DNA from: Hippea maritima DSM 10411
GTDB lineage: Bacteria; Campylobacterota_A; Desulfurellia; Desulfurellales; Hippeaceae
Reading direction: 5' to 3'
NCBI RefSeq assembly: GCF_000194135.1
Contig: NC_015318.1
Coordinates: 1,561,001-1,625,000 of the forward strand
DNA length: 64,000 nt
A model generated the notes under the pieces. That model was not told where the DNA came from and did no database searches. It saw only the letters and a program-made list of their open reading frames with translations. Position 1 is the stretch's first letter, and every line of letters begins with the position of its first letter. Made by a program: the position numbers and the translations under genes. Shown here piece by piece: positions 8,010-15,981 of this stretch.

Positions 8010-8970
8010 GCTTCCCCTTCATATCAAACAGTATAACATCAACCTCAAAGCCAAAATCGTTTTTAACCCTTTCTTTAACCAAAGAAGCTGTTTTGTTTAG
8101 GCCAAGATAGCCCTTTAGCTGGCATATCTCCTCAACGGTATTTACATTTTGCTCTATTCCCTCTATGGTTTTTACAAAATCGATCGCCTGGGGAGAAAAC
8201 CTTGAGTGTGTGTTGTAATAACCCATAGCCAGCTTTGCGATCTTGCCCGGATGCCCTGCTATACCGAATTTGCGAATGCCCTTTTGCTTTAAGTAATTAA
8301 AAGCCCCATCAAAGTAATTGCTAACCTGAACGCAGGGTGCATCTGTTAAGCTTTTCAGATGCCTTTCGCCTATCCTGCCCGGAACCAAGAAGAAATAATC
8401 TTCGTTGTTCGCAACTAAAACATCGATCTCACACTCAATAGATGCGATCAAAGCCTTAACGCTCATAGGCTCAACTATACCGGTCGTGCCTAAGATGGAT
8501 ATCCCATCAATTATACCCAGTCTTTCGTTAAATGTCTTTTTTGCTATCCTTTTGCCGTCAGGGACTATAATCTCAACAAGAATCCTTTCGTTATCACCTA
8601 TAAGAGGGATAGCGTTTTCTTTTATCATCTTTTGCGGTACCGGGTTTATGGCTTTCCTGCCTACATCCACCTGCAACCCCTTTTTTACAACAAGGCCAAC
8701 ACCCTCACCACCATCGATAATTATATCTTTTTTCCCCTCTTCTATGGTGATCTTTGAGAAAATTTTTATGTTGTTTGTGATATCCGGATCATCCCCCGCA
8801 TCCTTTTTTACACCCACAAGACCGTCTTCTAAAAAAACAGGTATTTTTAAGCTTTTCTTATTTGGAAGGTTTACAAAGACATACTCCGGCAGTTTGCCTG
8901 TTTTTTTGTATATGATTGCAGCTTTGGTTGCTGCAGCTGCGGCAGTTCCTGTGGTAAAACCCTTTCTCAT
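7993..8970 (-). CDS. cbiD: Cobalt-precorrin-5B C1-methyltransferase CbiD
   Basis: 325-residue enzyme that methylates C1, specific to the anaerobic pathway. The diagnostic start MRKGFTTGTAAAAATKA is present, followed by GGEGVGLVVKKGLQ and the GTTGIVEPMS and GHPGKIAKLAMGYYNTHS motifs. It is the first gene of the leftward cbiDEFGH run. No obvious ribosome site precedes the ATG. Its upstream region (8971-9025) is shared head-to-head with the riboswitch promoter on the other strand, so the leftward genes are not themselves behind the riboswitch. Confidence 0.95.
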   Translation of the reverse strand: MRKGFTTGTAAAAATKAAIIYKKTGKLPEYVFVNLPNKKSLKIPVFLEDGLVGVKKDAGDDPDITNNIKIFSKITIEEGKKDIIIDGGEGVGLVVKKGLQVDVGRKAINPVPQKMIKENAIPLIGDNERILVEIIVPDGKRIAKKTFNERLGIIDGISILGTTGIVEPMSVKALIASIECEIDVLVANNEDYFFLVPGRIGERHLKSLTDAPCVQVSNYFDGAFNYLKQKGIRKFGIAGHPGKIAKLAMGYYNTHSRFSPQAIDFVKTIEGIEQNVNTVEEICQLKGYLGLNKTASLVKERVKNDFGFEVDVILFDMKGKLVGRA

Positions 8971-8992
8971 GATTTACAAGTTTAACAATTGC

Positions 8993-9021
8993 TTGACAAA
9001 AATCAAAGTTTTTGGAATAAG
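8993..9021 (+). promoter_or_regulatory. Promoter for the riboswitch and cbiA operon
   Basis: A perfect TTGACA -35 box (8993-8998), a 17-nt spacer and AATAAG as -10 (9016-9021, four of six matches). Transcription would begin around 9028, exactly where the riboswitch P1 helix begins. Confidence 0.65.
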
Positions 9022-9026
9022 TTAAG

Positions 9027-9202
9027 TTGGTTTGCGTAGGGAAGTCCGGTGAAAATCCGGCGCTGTACCCGCAGCTGTTAAGGGGAACGAAAACCCAACA
9101 TGCCACTGCCCTTTTGGGTGGGAAGGCGGGTGAGTAGGAGTTTGCCCCTAAGCCAGAAGACCTTGCAAACCTGAATATTCCCCGGGAATTGGGAGGTTTT
9201 TT
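9027..9202 (+). promoter_or_regulatory. Cobalamin (B12) riboswitch
   Basis: Cobalamin-sensing leader RNA. P1 is formed by GGTTTGC (9029-9035) and GCAAACC (9165-9171). GGGAAGTCCGGTGAAAATCCGG with CGCTGTACCCGCAGCTG downstream, GCCACTG at 9102-9108 and the B12 box GCCAGAAGACC at 9152-9162 are the conserved core elements of the class. Downstream, TTCCCC (9178-9183) can pair either with GGGAA or with the GGGAGG ribosome site at 9191-9196, so control is probably at translation initiation, with no terminator seen. B12 should lower expression of the downstream biosynthesis and import genes. Confidence 0.93.
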
Positions 9203-9241
9203 ATGTGTATTGAGTTAAAGCCCTCACCTTTGGTGTTGTGA
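9203..9241 (+). CDS. Putative 12-codon leader peptide coupling the riboswitch to cbiA
   Basis: The strong GGGAGG ribosome site that ends the riboswitch lies 6 nt before an ATG at 9203, not before the cbiA start. That ATG opens a 12-codon frame (MCIELKPSPLVL) whose TGA stop overlaps the cbiA GTG start in a GTGA (9238-9241). The cbiA GTG has no ribosome site of its own. I infer that the riboswitch gates leader translation and that cbiA is read by translational coupling. The peptide itself probably has no function. Confidence 0.55.
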   Translation: MCIELKPSPLVL

Positions 9242-10560
9242 AGAAATCGTTTCTCATAGCAGCCGATAGGTCTAATAGCGGAAAGACCACCATAACATTA
9301 GGCATACTTTCTTTTTTAAAGAAGCATAATCTGTCTGTGGCTGGATTTAAATGCGGCCCAGACTATATCGACACGCTTCATCTGACCAGAGTATCGGGCA
9401 GTCCAGCATACAATTTGGATACGATCTTTGAAACACCGCAAGAGCTTAAAACCACATTCTCTTTGGCAATGAATAATGTGGATGTTGGCGTTGTTGAAGG
9501 TGTTATGGGGTATTTTGATGGTATCGACTATGCAACATTTAAAGGCAGCAGCTATGAGGTAGCCTCCATTTTGAATTTGCCCGTCTTCTTAGTTTTGGAT
9601 GTATCCGGCAGTTCGTATTCTGTTGCATCTATTGTTAAGGGCATTGTTGGGTTATCAAAGAATGCAAAGGTGGGCGGTGTGATTTTAAATAATGTTGCAT
9701 CCCCTCTGCATGAAAGCATGGTTAAATCCTCCATTGAATATCACACAGGCATACAGGTGGTTGGGGCTTTGAAAAAGGGTGAGCTTCCCAGTTTGCCCTC
9801 ACGCCATTTAGGTGTTTATACAGCCTTAGAGGTTGATGATGATTTTTATGATGATTTAGCCAAGCGTGTTGGATTGTCTGTTGATATCGATAGAATCATT
9901 GATGTCTCAAATTATCAAAGCGACACTGCTGTAATTTATAAAACCAAAGAACAGCCAAAAAATAAAAAGGCCTTTGTTGCGTTTGATGAGGCCTTTAGTT
10001 TTTATTATCAGCACAATCTGGATTATTTGGCTAAGTTGGGTTATGAGGTGTGCTTCTTTTCACCAATGAAGGATGAAGCCGTTGATGGTGCGGATTTTGT
10101 ATATCTTGGCGGGGGTTATCCTGAGCTGTATGCCGATAGGCTTTCAAGCTCAAAGAATACGATCAATAGCATTGTTGAGTATGTAAACTCAGATAAACCC
10201 ATGCTTGCAGAGTGCGGCGGTATGATTTATCTGACAAAGGGTATAGCTAAAGACGGCAGATTTTTTGATTTTTGCGGTGTTTTTGATGCTGCGTGTGAGA
10301 TGACAAAAAAGAGAGAGGCTTTGGGCTATGTGTCTGTTGAGGGCTTGGGCTTGAGGTTTAGCGGTATTGGACATGAGTTTCACTATTCCCGCCTAAGATC
10401 GGTTAATGAGCCTTACGCATTTAAAATAAAAAAACTTACAACCAAAAGTGAGTATCTTGACGGCTTTGTTAAAAATAGGACTATATCAAGCTATACGCAT
10501 TTTTACTTTTCCTCTAAGAACAGGGATTTAATAGATTTTCTTTTTGGAGGTGCTTTATGA
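9238..10560 (+). CDS. cbiA: Cobyrinate a,c-diamide synthase CbiA
   Basis: ATP- and glutamine-dependent amidation of the a and c side chains of cobyrinate. The N-terminal dethiobiotin-synthetase-like ATPase has AADRSNSGKTTITLG (P-loop) and GVMGYFDG. The C-terminal class I glutamine amidotransferase has the nucleophile in LAECGGMIYLTKG and YLGGGYPELYA. 440 aa, normal length. The start is a GTG; in-frame sequence upstream hits a stop at 9211, so this is the only reasonable start. First enzyme of the riboswitch operon; its stop overlaps the cbiK start by 4 nt. Confidence 0.95.
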   Translation: MKKSFLIAADRSNSGKTTITLGILSFLKKHNLSVAGFKCGPDYIDTLHLTRVSGSPAYNLDTIFETPQELKTTFSLAMNNVDVGVVEGVMGYFDGIDYATFKGSSYEVASILNLPVFLVLDVSGSSYSVASIVKGIVGLSKNAKVGGVILNNVASPLHESMVKSSIEYHTGIQVVGALKKGELPSLPSRHLGVYTALEVDDDFYDDLAKRVGLSVDIDRIIDVSNYQSDTAVIYKTKEQPKNKKAFVAFDEAFSFYYQHNLDYLAKLGYEVCFFSPMKDEAVDGADFVYLGGGYPELYADRLSSSKNTINSIVEYVNSDKPMLAECGGMIYLTKGIAKDGRFFDFCGVFDAACEMTKKREALGYVSVEGLGLRFSGIGHEFHYSRLRSVNEPYAFKIKKLTTKSEYLDGFVKNRTISSYTHFYFSSKNRDLIDFLFGGAL

Positions 10561-11531
10561 AAAGACTCCTGGGCATTGTGCTAACCGTTTTGTTGGTTTT
10601 GTCTTTTTCGGGTTTTGGTTATGCAAAACAGCTGGATTCAAACAGGGTGGCCATAGTTCTAGCGGATTTTGGAACGACCTATCCAACCGGTTTTGTTGAT
10701 ATTCTGAATATAGAAAAACAGGTGAAGAAGGCTTTTCCGCATGAAAAGGTCGTATTTGCCTTTACATCCAACATTATCAGACACATATGGCATAAAAGAA
10801 AACATGATAAGAAATTCCTTGAGAGGTATCCTCAGGCTAAAGAATTTCTAAATGTTAAAGGGCCACTTGCCACGATAGCGGATCTGCAGGATGCAGGTTA
10901 TAAAACGATCATCGTTCAGCCAACCCATATCTATGACGGTGAGGAGTTTCACGATCTTTGCTCGTATGTTGCCGGTTTAAATGCGATCAAAACGATGAAG
11001 AAGAAGTATATGCCGTTTAAAAAGCTCGTTGTTGGAAGGCCGGCTTTGGGTAGGAATGTGTGGAAGTATGACTATCATGAGGATATAAAAATAGCAGCTA
11101 AAGCGTTGGCTGATGATGTTGAGTTTGCAAAGAAAAAGGATGCAGCTTTGGTCTATATGGGGCATGGAAACGAATTTTACTCTACAGGTGTGTATGCTGA
11201 ATTCCAAAAGGAGCTAAGAAGGGTTTATAAGACGGATAGGATTTTTATTGGAACGGTTGAGGGTTTTCCATCTTTGGAGGATACGCTTGAGGCTGCTAAA
11301 AAAGCGGGTGTAAAAAAGGTTGTGCTTAAGCCTTTGATGGTGGTTGCAGGTGATCATGCCAATAACGATATGTGCGGTAAGGATAAAGATTCGTGGAAAT
11401 CTACGTTTGAGAGAACTGGTGTTGATGTGATCTGCGATATTCACGGTCTTGGTGAAAACAACAGATGGGTAAACATATACATTCAGCACATAAAGGATGT
11501 TGCACAGGATAACGGAATACAGCTAAGATGA
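10557..11531 (+). CDS. cbiK: Sirohydrochlorin cobaltochelatase CbiK with signal peptide (periplasmic type)
   Basis: Class II chelatase (324 aa) that inserts Co(II) into sirohydrochlorin. The fold is indicated by VLADFGTTYP, QPTHIYDGEEF, YMGHGNEFYS and VVAGDHANNDM; the last two carry the conserved metal-handling histidines. Unlike cytosolic CbiK it starts with a clear signal peptide (KRLLGIVLTVLLVLSFSGF, cleavage after YAK or nearby), so it should be exported, like the periplasmic CbiK described in Desulfovibrio vulgaris. It lies between cbiA and an ABC importer with overlapping genes. Whether it provides the pathway's cobalt insertion or serves metal or tetrapyrrole uptake is open. Confidence 0.9.
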   Translation: MKRLLGIVLTVLLVLSFSGFGYAKQLDSNRVAIVLADFGTTYPTGFVDILNIEKQVKKAFPHEKVVFAFTSNIIRHIWHKRKHDKKFLERYPQAKEFLNVKGPLATIADLQDAGYKTIIVQPTHIYDGEEFHDLCSYVAGLNAIKTMKKKYMPFKKLVVGRPALGRNVWKYDYHEDIKIAAKALADDVEFAKKKDAALVYMGHGNEFYSTGVYAEFQKELRRVYKTDRIFIGTVEGFPSLEDTLEAAKKAGVKKVVLKPLMVVAGDHANNDMCGKDKDSWKSTFERTGVDVICDIHGLGENNRWVNIYIQHIKDVAQDNGIQLR

Positions 11532-12493
11532 AACTAAAACCGATCTATCTTTATGTTATTTTAATTCTTCTGAGTGCTGTTTGCTTTGTTGCTGGTTTAC
11601 TGTTTGGCTCTTTTTTGGTAAACCCGTTTAATATGAGTGCGACGGATGTTAGTATCATTTTAGGCTATAGGCTGCCCCGCTCACTGGAGGCCTATCTTGT
11701 GGGCGCTTCACTGGGATTGAGCGGGGCTGTCTTGCAAATTATTTTGAGGAACCCGTTGGCTGATGGGTTTACAGCCGGTGTATCCTCTGCCTCGGCTGTG
11801 GGGGCTGTTTTTGCCCTGTGTTTGGGTGTAAGTTCTGCTTTTATCCCCCTGTTTGCTGTTGTGTTTGGCGTTTTTGGCATAGCATTGGTTTTGGCTTTGT
11901 CTAAAGATTCACTGGATTATACGACGCTGATTTTAGCTGGTATTGTTTTAAACATAATATCCACCGCCTTGATCGGTTTTTTAAAGTATGTTTATCAGGA
12001 AAGTATAGGCGGTATAGTTTTTTGGCTTATGGGCGGGTTTTTTAGCGTAAGTTTTTTTAAGGCTTTCCTGCTTTTTGTTGTGTTTGCTGTTGTGTTTGTT
12101 GTGTTTTTGAGGTCATCTTTGGAGATGAATCTGCTTTCATTTGACCTAAAAAGCGCAACCTCTTTAGGGTTGGATGTCAGGATTGTTAGAATGATAGGCT
12201 TTGGATTGTCTGCAGCTTTAGTGGCTGTGGGCGTTAGCTTTTCCGGTATAATAGCGTTTGTGGGTTTGATTACACCGCATATAGTCAGGGCAGTCGCAGG
12301 TTATGACTCTAAGGTAGTTATGATCGGTTCTTCTCTGTTTGGTGGGGCTTTCTTGCTGGTATCTGACTTACTTTCCCGCTGTATTGCACCATCCTCTGAG
12401 GAATTGCCCGTTGGTATTTTGACCTCTTTTATTGGCGGTATTTTCTTTTTTTACCTTTTACTTAAAAATAAAAAGGGTATGTGGTATGGCTAA
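11528..12493 (+). CDS. FecCD/BtuC-type ABC transporter permease
   Basis: 321-residue inner-membrane permease with about nine or ten hydrophobic helices. Family motifs: YRLPRSLEAYLVGASLGLSG near the N-terminus, NPLADGFTAGVSS and GFVGLITPHIVR-like IAFVGLITPHIVRAVAGYD in the C-terminal half, where the cytoplasmic coupling region contacts the ATPase. It starts inside the end of cbiK and is followed by the ATPase and binding protein. Given the B12 riboswitch, corrinoid, cobalt-tetrapyrrole or siderophore-like import is likely; substrate is inference. Confidence 0.9.
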   Translation: MKLKPIYLYVILILLSAVCFVAGLLFGSFLVNPFNMSATDVSIILGYRLPRSLEAYLVGASLGLSGAVLQIILRNPLADGFTAGVSSASAVGAVFALCLGVSSAFIPLFAVVFGVFGIALVLALSKDSLDYTTLILAGIVLNIISTALIGFLKYVYQESIGGIVFWLMGGFFSVSFFKAFLLFVVFAVVFVVFLRSSLEMNLLSFDLKSATSLGLDVRIVRMIGFGLSAALVAVGVSFSGIIAFVGLITPHIVRAVAGYDSKVVMIGSSLFGGAFLLVSDLLSRCIAPSSEELPVGILTSFIGGIFFFYLLLKNKKGMWYG

Positions 12494-13217
12494 ACTTGAG
12501 GTGTTTAATCTAAAACTAAAAAGAAATAGATTTGAGCTTTCCGTTGATAGATTGGTTATAGAAAACACTGAAAAGATAGCTGTCTTGGGCGAAAATGGCA
12601 GTGGAAAGACCACGCTGCTTGAGGTGATATCGGGCAATCTAAAGGATTACAGTGGGAATGTTCTCATAGATGGGTCTGATATTGAACAACTTAAGAAAAA
12701 AACCAAAGCCAGGATGGTATCCTTTCTTCCCCAGTTTACCGATGTGCTTTTCTCCCAAACCGTTTATGAACTTGTTTTGCTTGGCAGATATCCCCACAGC
12801 AGCGGTTATTTCACAGAACAGGATAAAAAAAAGACGCTTGAGGTGCTTGAGGAGTTTGGATTGTTAGATATTAAGGATGTTGGTTATTTTGAGTTATCCG
12901 GCGGCCAGAAAAGAAGGGTAATGATAGCAAGAACGGTTAATCAGGATGCCGCATTGAGTATCTTTGATGAGCCGTTTGCAAACCTCGATATAAAACACTC
13001 ACTGTCCATTTTAAACAGGATGAGCCTAACAAAAAAGACTATAATCGCATCGATACACGATGTTAATTTGGCTGTAGCTTTTTTTGATAGGATTATTATT
13101 TTAAAAAACGGTTCTATAATATTTCTTGGGAAGCCGCTTGATTTAAATACGGAGGTATTACATGAGGCCTTTGGTGTGGATTTTAAGTCTTGTTCTGATC
13201 GGTTTGTTTTCGCTTGA
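12486..13217 (+). CDS. ABC transporter ATPase, BtuD/FecE type
   Basis: 243-residue ATPase with Walker A GENGSGKTTLLE, signature LSGGQKRRVMIART, Walker B ALSIFDEPF and the switch His in ASIHDVN. The frame extends upstream to 12432, but ATG 12486 (MAKLEVFNLKLK) is chosen because it gives the usual N-terminus and overlaps the permease stop by 8 nt. It energises import with the permease before it and the binding protein after it. Confidence 0.9.
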   Translation: MAKLEVFNLKLKRNRFELSVDRLVIENTEKIAVLGENGSGKTTLLEVISGNLKDYSGNVLIDGSDIEQLKKKTKARMVSFLPQFTDVLFSQTVYELVLLGRYPHSSGYFTEQDKKKTLEVLEEFGLLDIKDVGYFELSGGQKRRVMIARTVNQDAALSIFDEPFANLDIKHSLSILNRMSLTKKTIIASIHDVNLAVAFFDRIIILKNGSIIFLGKPLDLNTEVLHEAFGVDFKSCSDRFVFA

Positions 13218-13956
13218 TGGATTTTGCTTTGACAGGGTTGTGATACTCGCACCGGACGCAGCAGACATATTTATAAAACTGGATTTAAAGGATAGGGTTG
13301 TTGGCATAACAAGGCATGTTAAGGGTTTTGATAAAGCAAAAAAGGTGGGCAGCCACTTAAGACCCAATATCGAGATAATAAAAGCCCTAAATCCCGACTT
13401 GATTGTGTTAAAAAAGAAAAACGAGATAGATGAGTCTATGTTCAGCCATGTTAGGTTTTACTATTACAATCCGCAGACGCTTGGCGGTATATTAACCCAG
13501 GTTGAAAGAATAGGGGTTTTGTTTGGCAAAAAACAGCAGGCTGAAAGGCTTATAGATAGCTTAAAGTCCAAGCTCAAATTTATCGGGATATTAAAAAGAA
13601 AACCCCGTGTGGTGTTTGAGGTTATGCAGATGCCGTATATCTTAGCAGGAAATAGATCCATTGTTGGTGATATCATAAAAACAGCAGGGGGTATAAACAT
13701 AATTGACAAGAACAGGTATTTTGTAAGGACATCTCCAGAGGTTGTGTTCTTGAAAAAGCCGGATATTTACCTGTATGAGGTTGGGCCTATGAATAAAAAT
13801 CCAACACCCCCAAACAAAAGGATTTTACTTAAAAAGCTCAATATGATGGTTGTAAAGGTGGATGAAAGCAAGTTTTTAAGGTCAAACACCGTCTCATTTG
13901 ATAGCGCCGTTTATCTATACAGGATCTTTAGAAAATGGAGTGAACATGTCCGCTAA
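13162..13956 (+). CDS. Periplasmic substrate-binding protein, BtuF/FecB type
   Basis: 264 aa with a signal peptide (RPLVWILSLVLIGLFSLDGF) followed by a helical-backbone binding protein fold: VVILAPDAADIFIKLDLKDR, VVGITRHV and SHLRPNIEIIKALNPDLIVL. These match the class III binding proteins for B12, haem and siderophores. It overlaps both the ATPase gene (56 nt) and cobA (11 nt). It is shorter than typical siderophore binders and close to BtuF, in keeping with corrinoid capture; the ligand is inferred from context only. Confidence 0.85.
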   Translation: MRPLVWILSLVLIGLFSLDGFCFDRVVILAPDAADIFIKLDLKDRVVGITRHVKGFDKAKKVGSHLRPNIEIIKALNPDLIVLKKKNEIDESMFSHVRFYYYNPQTLGGILTQVERIGVLFGKKQQAERLIDSLKSKLKFIGILKRKPRVVFEVMQMPYILAGNRSIVGDIIKTAGGINIIDKNRYFVRTSPEVVFLKKPDIYLYEVGPMNKNPTPPNKRILLKKLNMMVVKVDESKFLRSNTVSFDSAVYLYRIFRKWSEHVR

Positions 13957-14662
13957 ACTGATCATAGCCTCCTGTCCTCCCGATAAGAACAAAATCACCA
14001 AGCAACTCAGTGATGCCCTAAACGATTGCGATGTGATTCTTTATGATAGACTGATAGATGCCAATATTTTGGATGGCGTTAGGGCAAAGAAGGTGTTTGT
14101 TGGCAAGCAGCCATACAAGAAACATCCAACGCAAGAGTCCATCAACGATATGATAAAGATGTATCTGAAAAAGGGTTTGAGGGTTGTGAGACTAAAAGGT
14201 GGGGATGCAGCGTTTTTTTCCAGAGCGACGGAAGAGATAGCCGTTGCCAAGCAGCTAAATGCAGAAGTTTGCTGGATAGCGGGCATTACATCAGCCTCAC
14301 TTTTGTGTGAGAGGCTCAAAACATCCCTTACCGTTAGAGGGGTTTCCAACGGCGTTATCTTCATCACAGGCCACACAAAAGATAATAAAATAGAGGAGGA
14401 ATACGATTGGGATGCAATAGTAAGGCTGAATATGACACTTGTGATCTATATGGGTATAAAGAACCTTCCTCTGATATCACAACTATTAATGGATAAAGGT
14501 ATGGATCCGAAAACGCCTGTGGCTGTGGGCATGAATCTCGGTTTTGATGATGAGAGGGTGGAGTTTTTCTATCTAAAAGAGCTAAAAACGGAAGGTATAA
14601 ACCTTAAACCGCCGGCTATTGTTGTTATCGGCGATGTTTTGAAGTATAGTTTAAAAGATTAG
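13946..14662 (+). CDS. cobA: Uroporphyrinogen-III C-methyltransferase
   Basis: Makes precorrin-2 by methylating uroporphyrinogen III at C2 and C7. Motifs: DVILYDRLIDANIL, VRLKGGDAAFFSRATEE (GGDxxxF), SASLLCERLKTSLTVRG and FITGHTK are those of SUMT. The N-terminal glycine loop is unusual: IASCPPDKNKITKQLSDAL replaces the common GxGPGDxxLLT. ATG 13946 is chosen because a GGAG lies 5 nt upstream; the frame extends to 13898 inside the preceding gene. 238 aa, normal for stand-alone SUMT. The altered SAM loop is worth checking. Confidence 0.87.
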   Translation: MSAKLIIASCPPDKNKITKQLSDALNDCDVILYDRLIDANILDGVRAKKVFVGKQPYKKHPTQESINDMIKMYLKKGLRVVRLKGGDAAFFSRATEEIAVAKQLNAEVCWIAGITSASLLCERLKTSLTVRGVSNGVIFITGHTKDNKIEEEYDWDAIVRLNMTLVIYMGIKNLPLISQLLMDKGMDPKTPVAVGMNLGFDDERVEFFYLKELKTEGINLKPPAIVVIGDVLKYSLKD

Positions 14663-14674
14663 GGGCTGGTTGTT

Positions 14675-15370
14675 ATGAATAAGGTTTTTGTTATTGGCCT
14701 TGGTGCTGGCGATAGTGGGCTCATCACGCTTAAGGCTTATGAGATTTTAAAGGGTTGCGATGTTGTGATAACACCTAAATCAAAACTATCTCCAAGAAGC
14801 GTGGCATTGGAGATTGTAAAAGATATTGTTGAAAAGGATAGGATTGAGTTTTTTAATTTTCCCACAACCAACGACGAAGGGGATCTAAAGGAAGCATACG
14901 ATAGAGAGGCTAACAGGATAAAGCAACTCATAAGCCAGGGCAAAAGGGTTGCATACACCACCATAGGCGATGTTTCCATATATTCGACCTTTAACTATCT
15001 GTCTGAAAGATTGACACATCTTGGTGTGGATTTTGAGATTGTCGAGGGGGTGCCGTCTTTTATATCGTTAGCCAATAGGGTTAAAAAGCCTTTGGTGTTA
15101 AAGGGTGAATCGTTTGCCGTTGTTGAGCTAAAAGAGGGTGTAGATAAAATTGTTAGACTGTTTGAGCTTGTAGATACAGTTGTTGTTATGAAGATAGGAG
15201 GTAGGATTAGGCAGCTTTTTGAACTGATAAGGAGCGTTAAGCTTGAATATGCTTACCTTGGAAGCAGGCTCTACCTTGAGGGTGAAAGGATCATCGATCT
15301 TATGGATGCAAAACAGGATGAAATATCGGATGCATATCTGTCTGTTGCTATACTGAAGAGGTTGAAATGA
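14675..15370 (+). CDS. cbiL: Cobalt-factor II / precorrin-2 C20-methyltransferase CbiL
   Basis: SAM-dependent methylase (231 aa) at C20. It begins KVFVIGLGAGDSGLITLKA (SAM loop), then VVITPKSKLSPRSVALEIV, typical of CbiL/CobI, TIGDVSIYSTFNYL (GDxxxYSTF) and EIVEGVPSF. Ends within the cbiC start by 4 nt. Follows cobA by 12 nt in the riboswitch operon. Confidence 0.93.
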   Translation: MNKVFVIGLGAGDSGLITLKAYEILKGCDVVITPKSKLSPRSVALEIVKDIVEKDRIEFFNFPTTNDEGDLKEAYDREANRIKQLISQGKRVAYTTIGDVSIYSTFNYLSERLTHLGVDFEIVEGVPSFISLANRVKKPLVLKGESFAVVELKEGVDKIVRLFELVDTVVVMKIGGRIRQLFELIRSVKLEYAYLGSRLYLEGERIIDLMDAKQDEISDAYLSVAILKRLK

Positions 15371-15981
15371 AGGGTAAGGATATAGAGCAGAAGAGTTTTG
15401 AGATAATAGAAGCCAATGTTGATCTAACCGGATTTGACGAAAAACAGAGAGTTATAGTCAAAAGGATAATCCATGCATCCGGTGATTTTGAATTTGCACA
15501 ACTGATAAAGTTTTCGGAAGATGCGGTTGAGAGGGGCATAGTTGCTTTAAAGAATTGTTACAGCGTTGTGTGTGATGTAAATATGGTAAAAGCGGGTATC
15601 ACCGAAGCCTTTGCCTCAAGGATAGGCGTTAAACTGCACTGTTTTATAAACGATGACGATGTTGTTAGGCGTTCCAAAACAGAGAACAAAACGAGGGCTG
15701 AATGCTCAATATTGAAGGCAAATGAGATGTTTGAGAAGATAATCTTTGTTATCGGTAATTCGCCCACTGCTTTGCTTGAAGTGTTGAGGCTGAATGATAC
15801 AGGAAGGCTAAAGCCGTCGTTTGTTTTGGGTTTTCCTGTGGGATTTGTGGATGCAGAAAGTTCAAAAAAACTCCTTATGCAATCCGACCTGCCTTACATA
15901 ACAAATATCGGAACAAAGGGTGGAAGCCCGATCGCTGCAAGTGCCTTTAGGGCTATAGCGGGCTTGGCTTTTGACTTATGA
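15367..15981 (+). CDS. cbiC: Cobalt-precorrin-8 methylmutase CbiC
   Basis: Moves a methyl group from C11 to C12 to yield cobyrinate. 204 aa. The catalytic His is in RIIHASGDFEFA (H36), and SVVCDVNMVKAGI, FVIGNSPTALLE and LGFPVGFVDAESSK are family signatures. Overlaps cbiL by 4 nt and cbiJ by 4 nt. Confidence 0.94.
   Translation: MKGKDIEQKSFEIIEANVDLTGFDEKQRVIVKRIIHASGDFEFAQLIKFSEDAVERGIVALKNCYSVVCDVNMVKAGITEAFASRIGVKLHCFINDDDVVRRSKTENKTRAECSILKANEMFEKIIFVIGNSPTALLEVLRLNDTGRLKPSFVLGFPVGFVDAESSKKLLMQSDLPYITNIGTKGGSPIAASAFRAIAGLAFDL

Noticed and set aside
8858-9106. Leftward open frame over the start of cbiD and the riboswitch
   Set aside because: It lies antisense to the conserved aptamer and overlaps cbiD in another frame; a shadow frame, not a gene.
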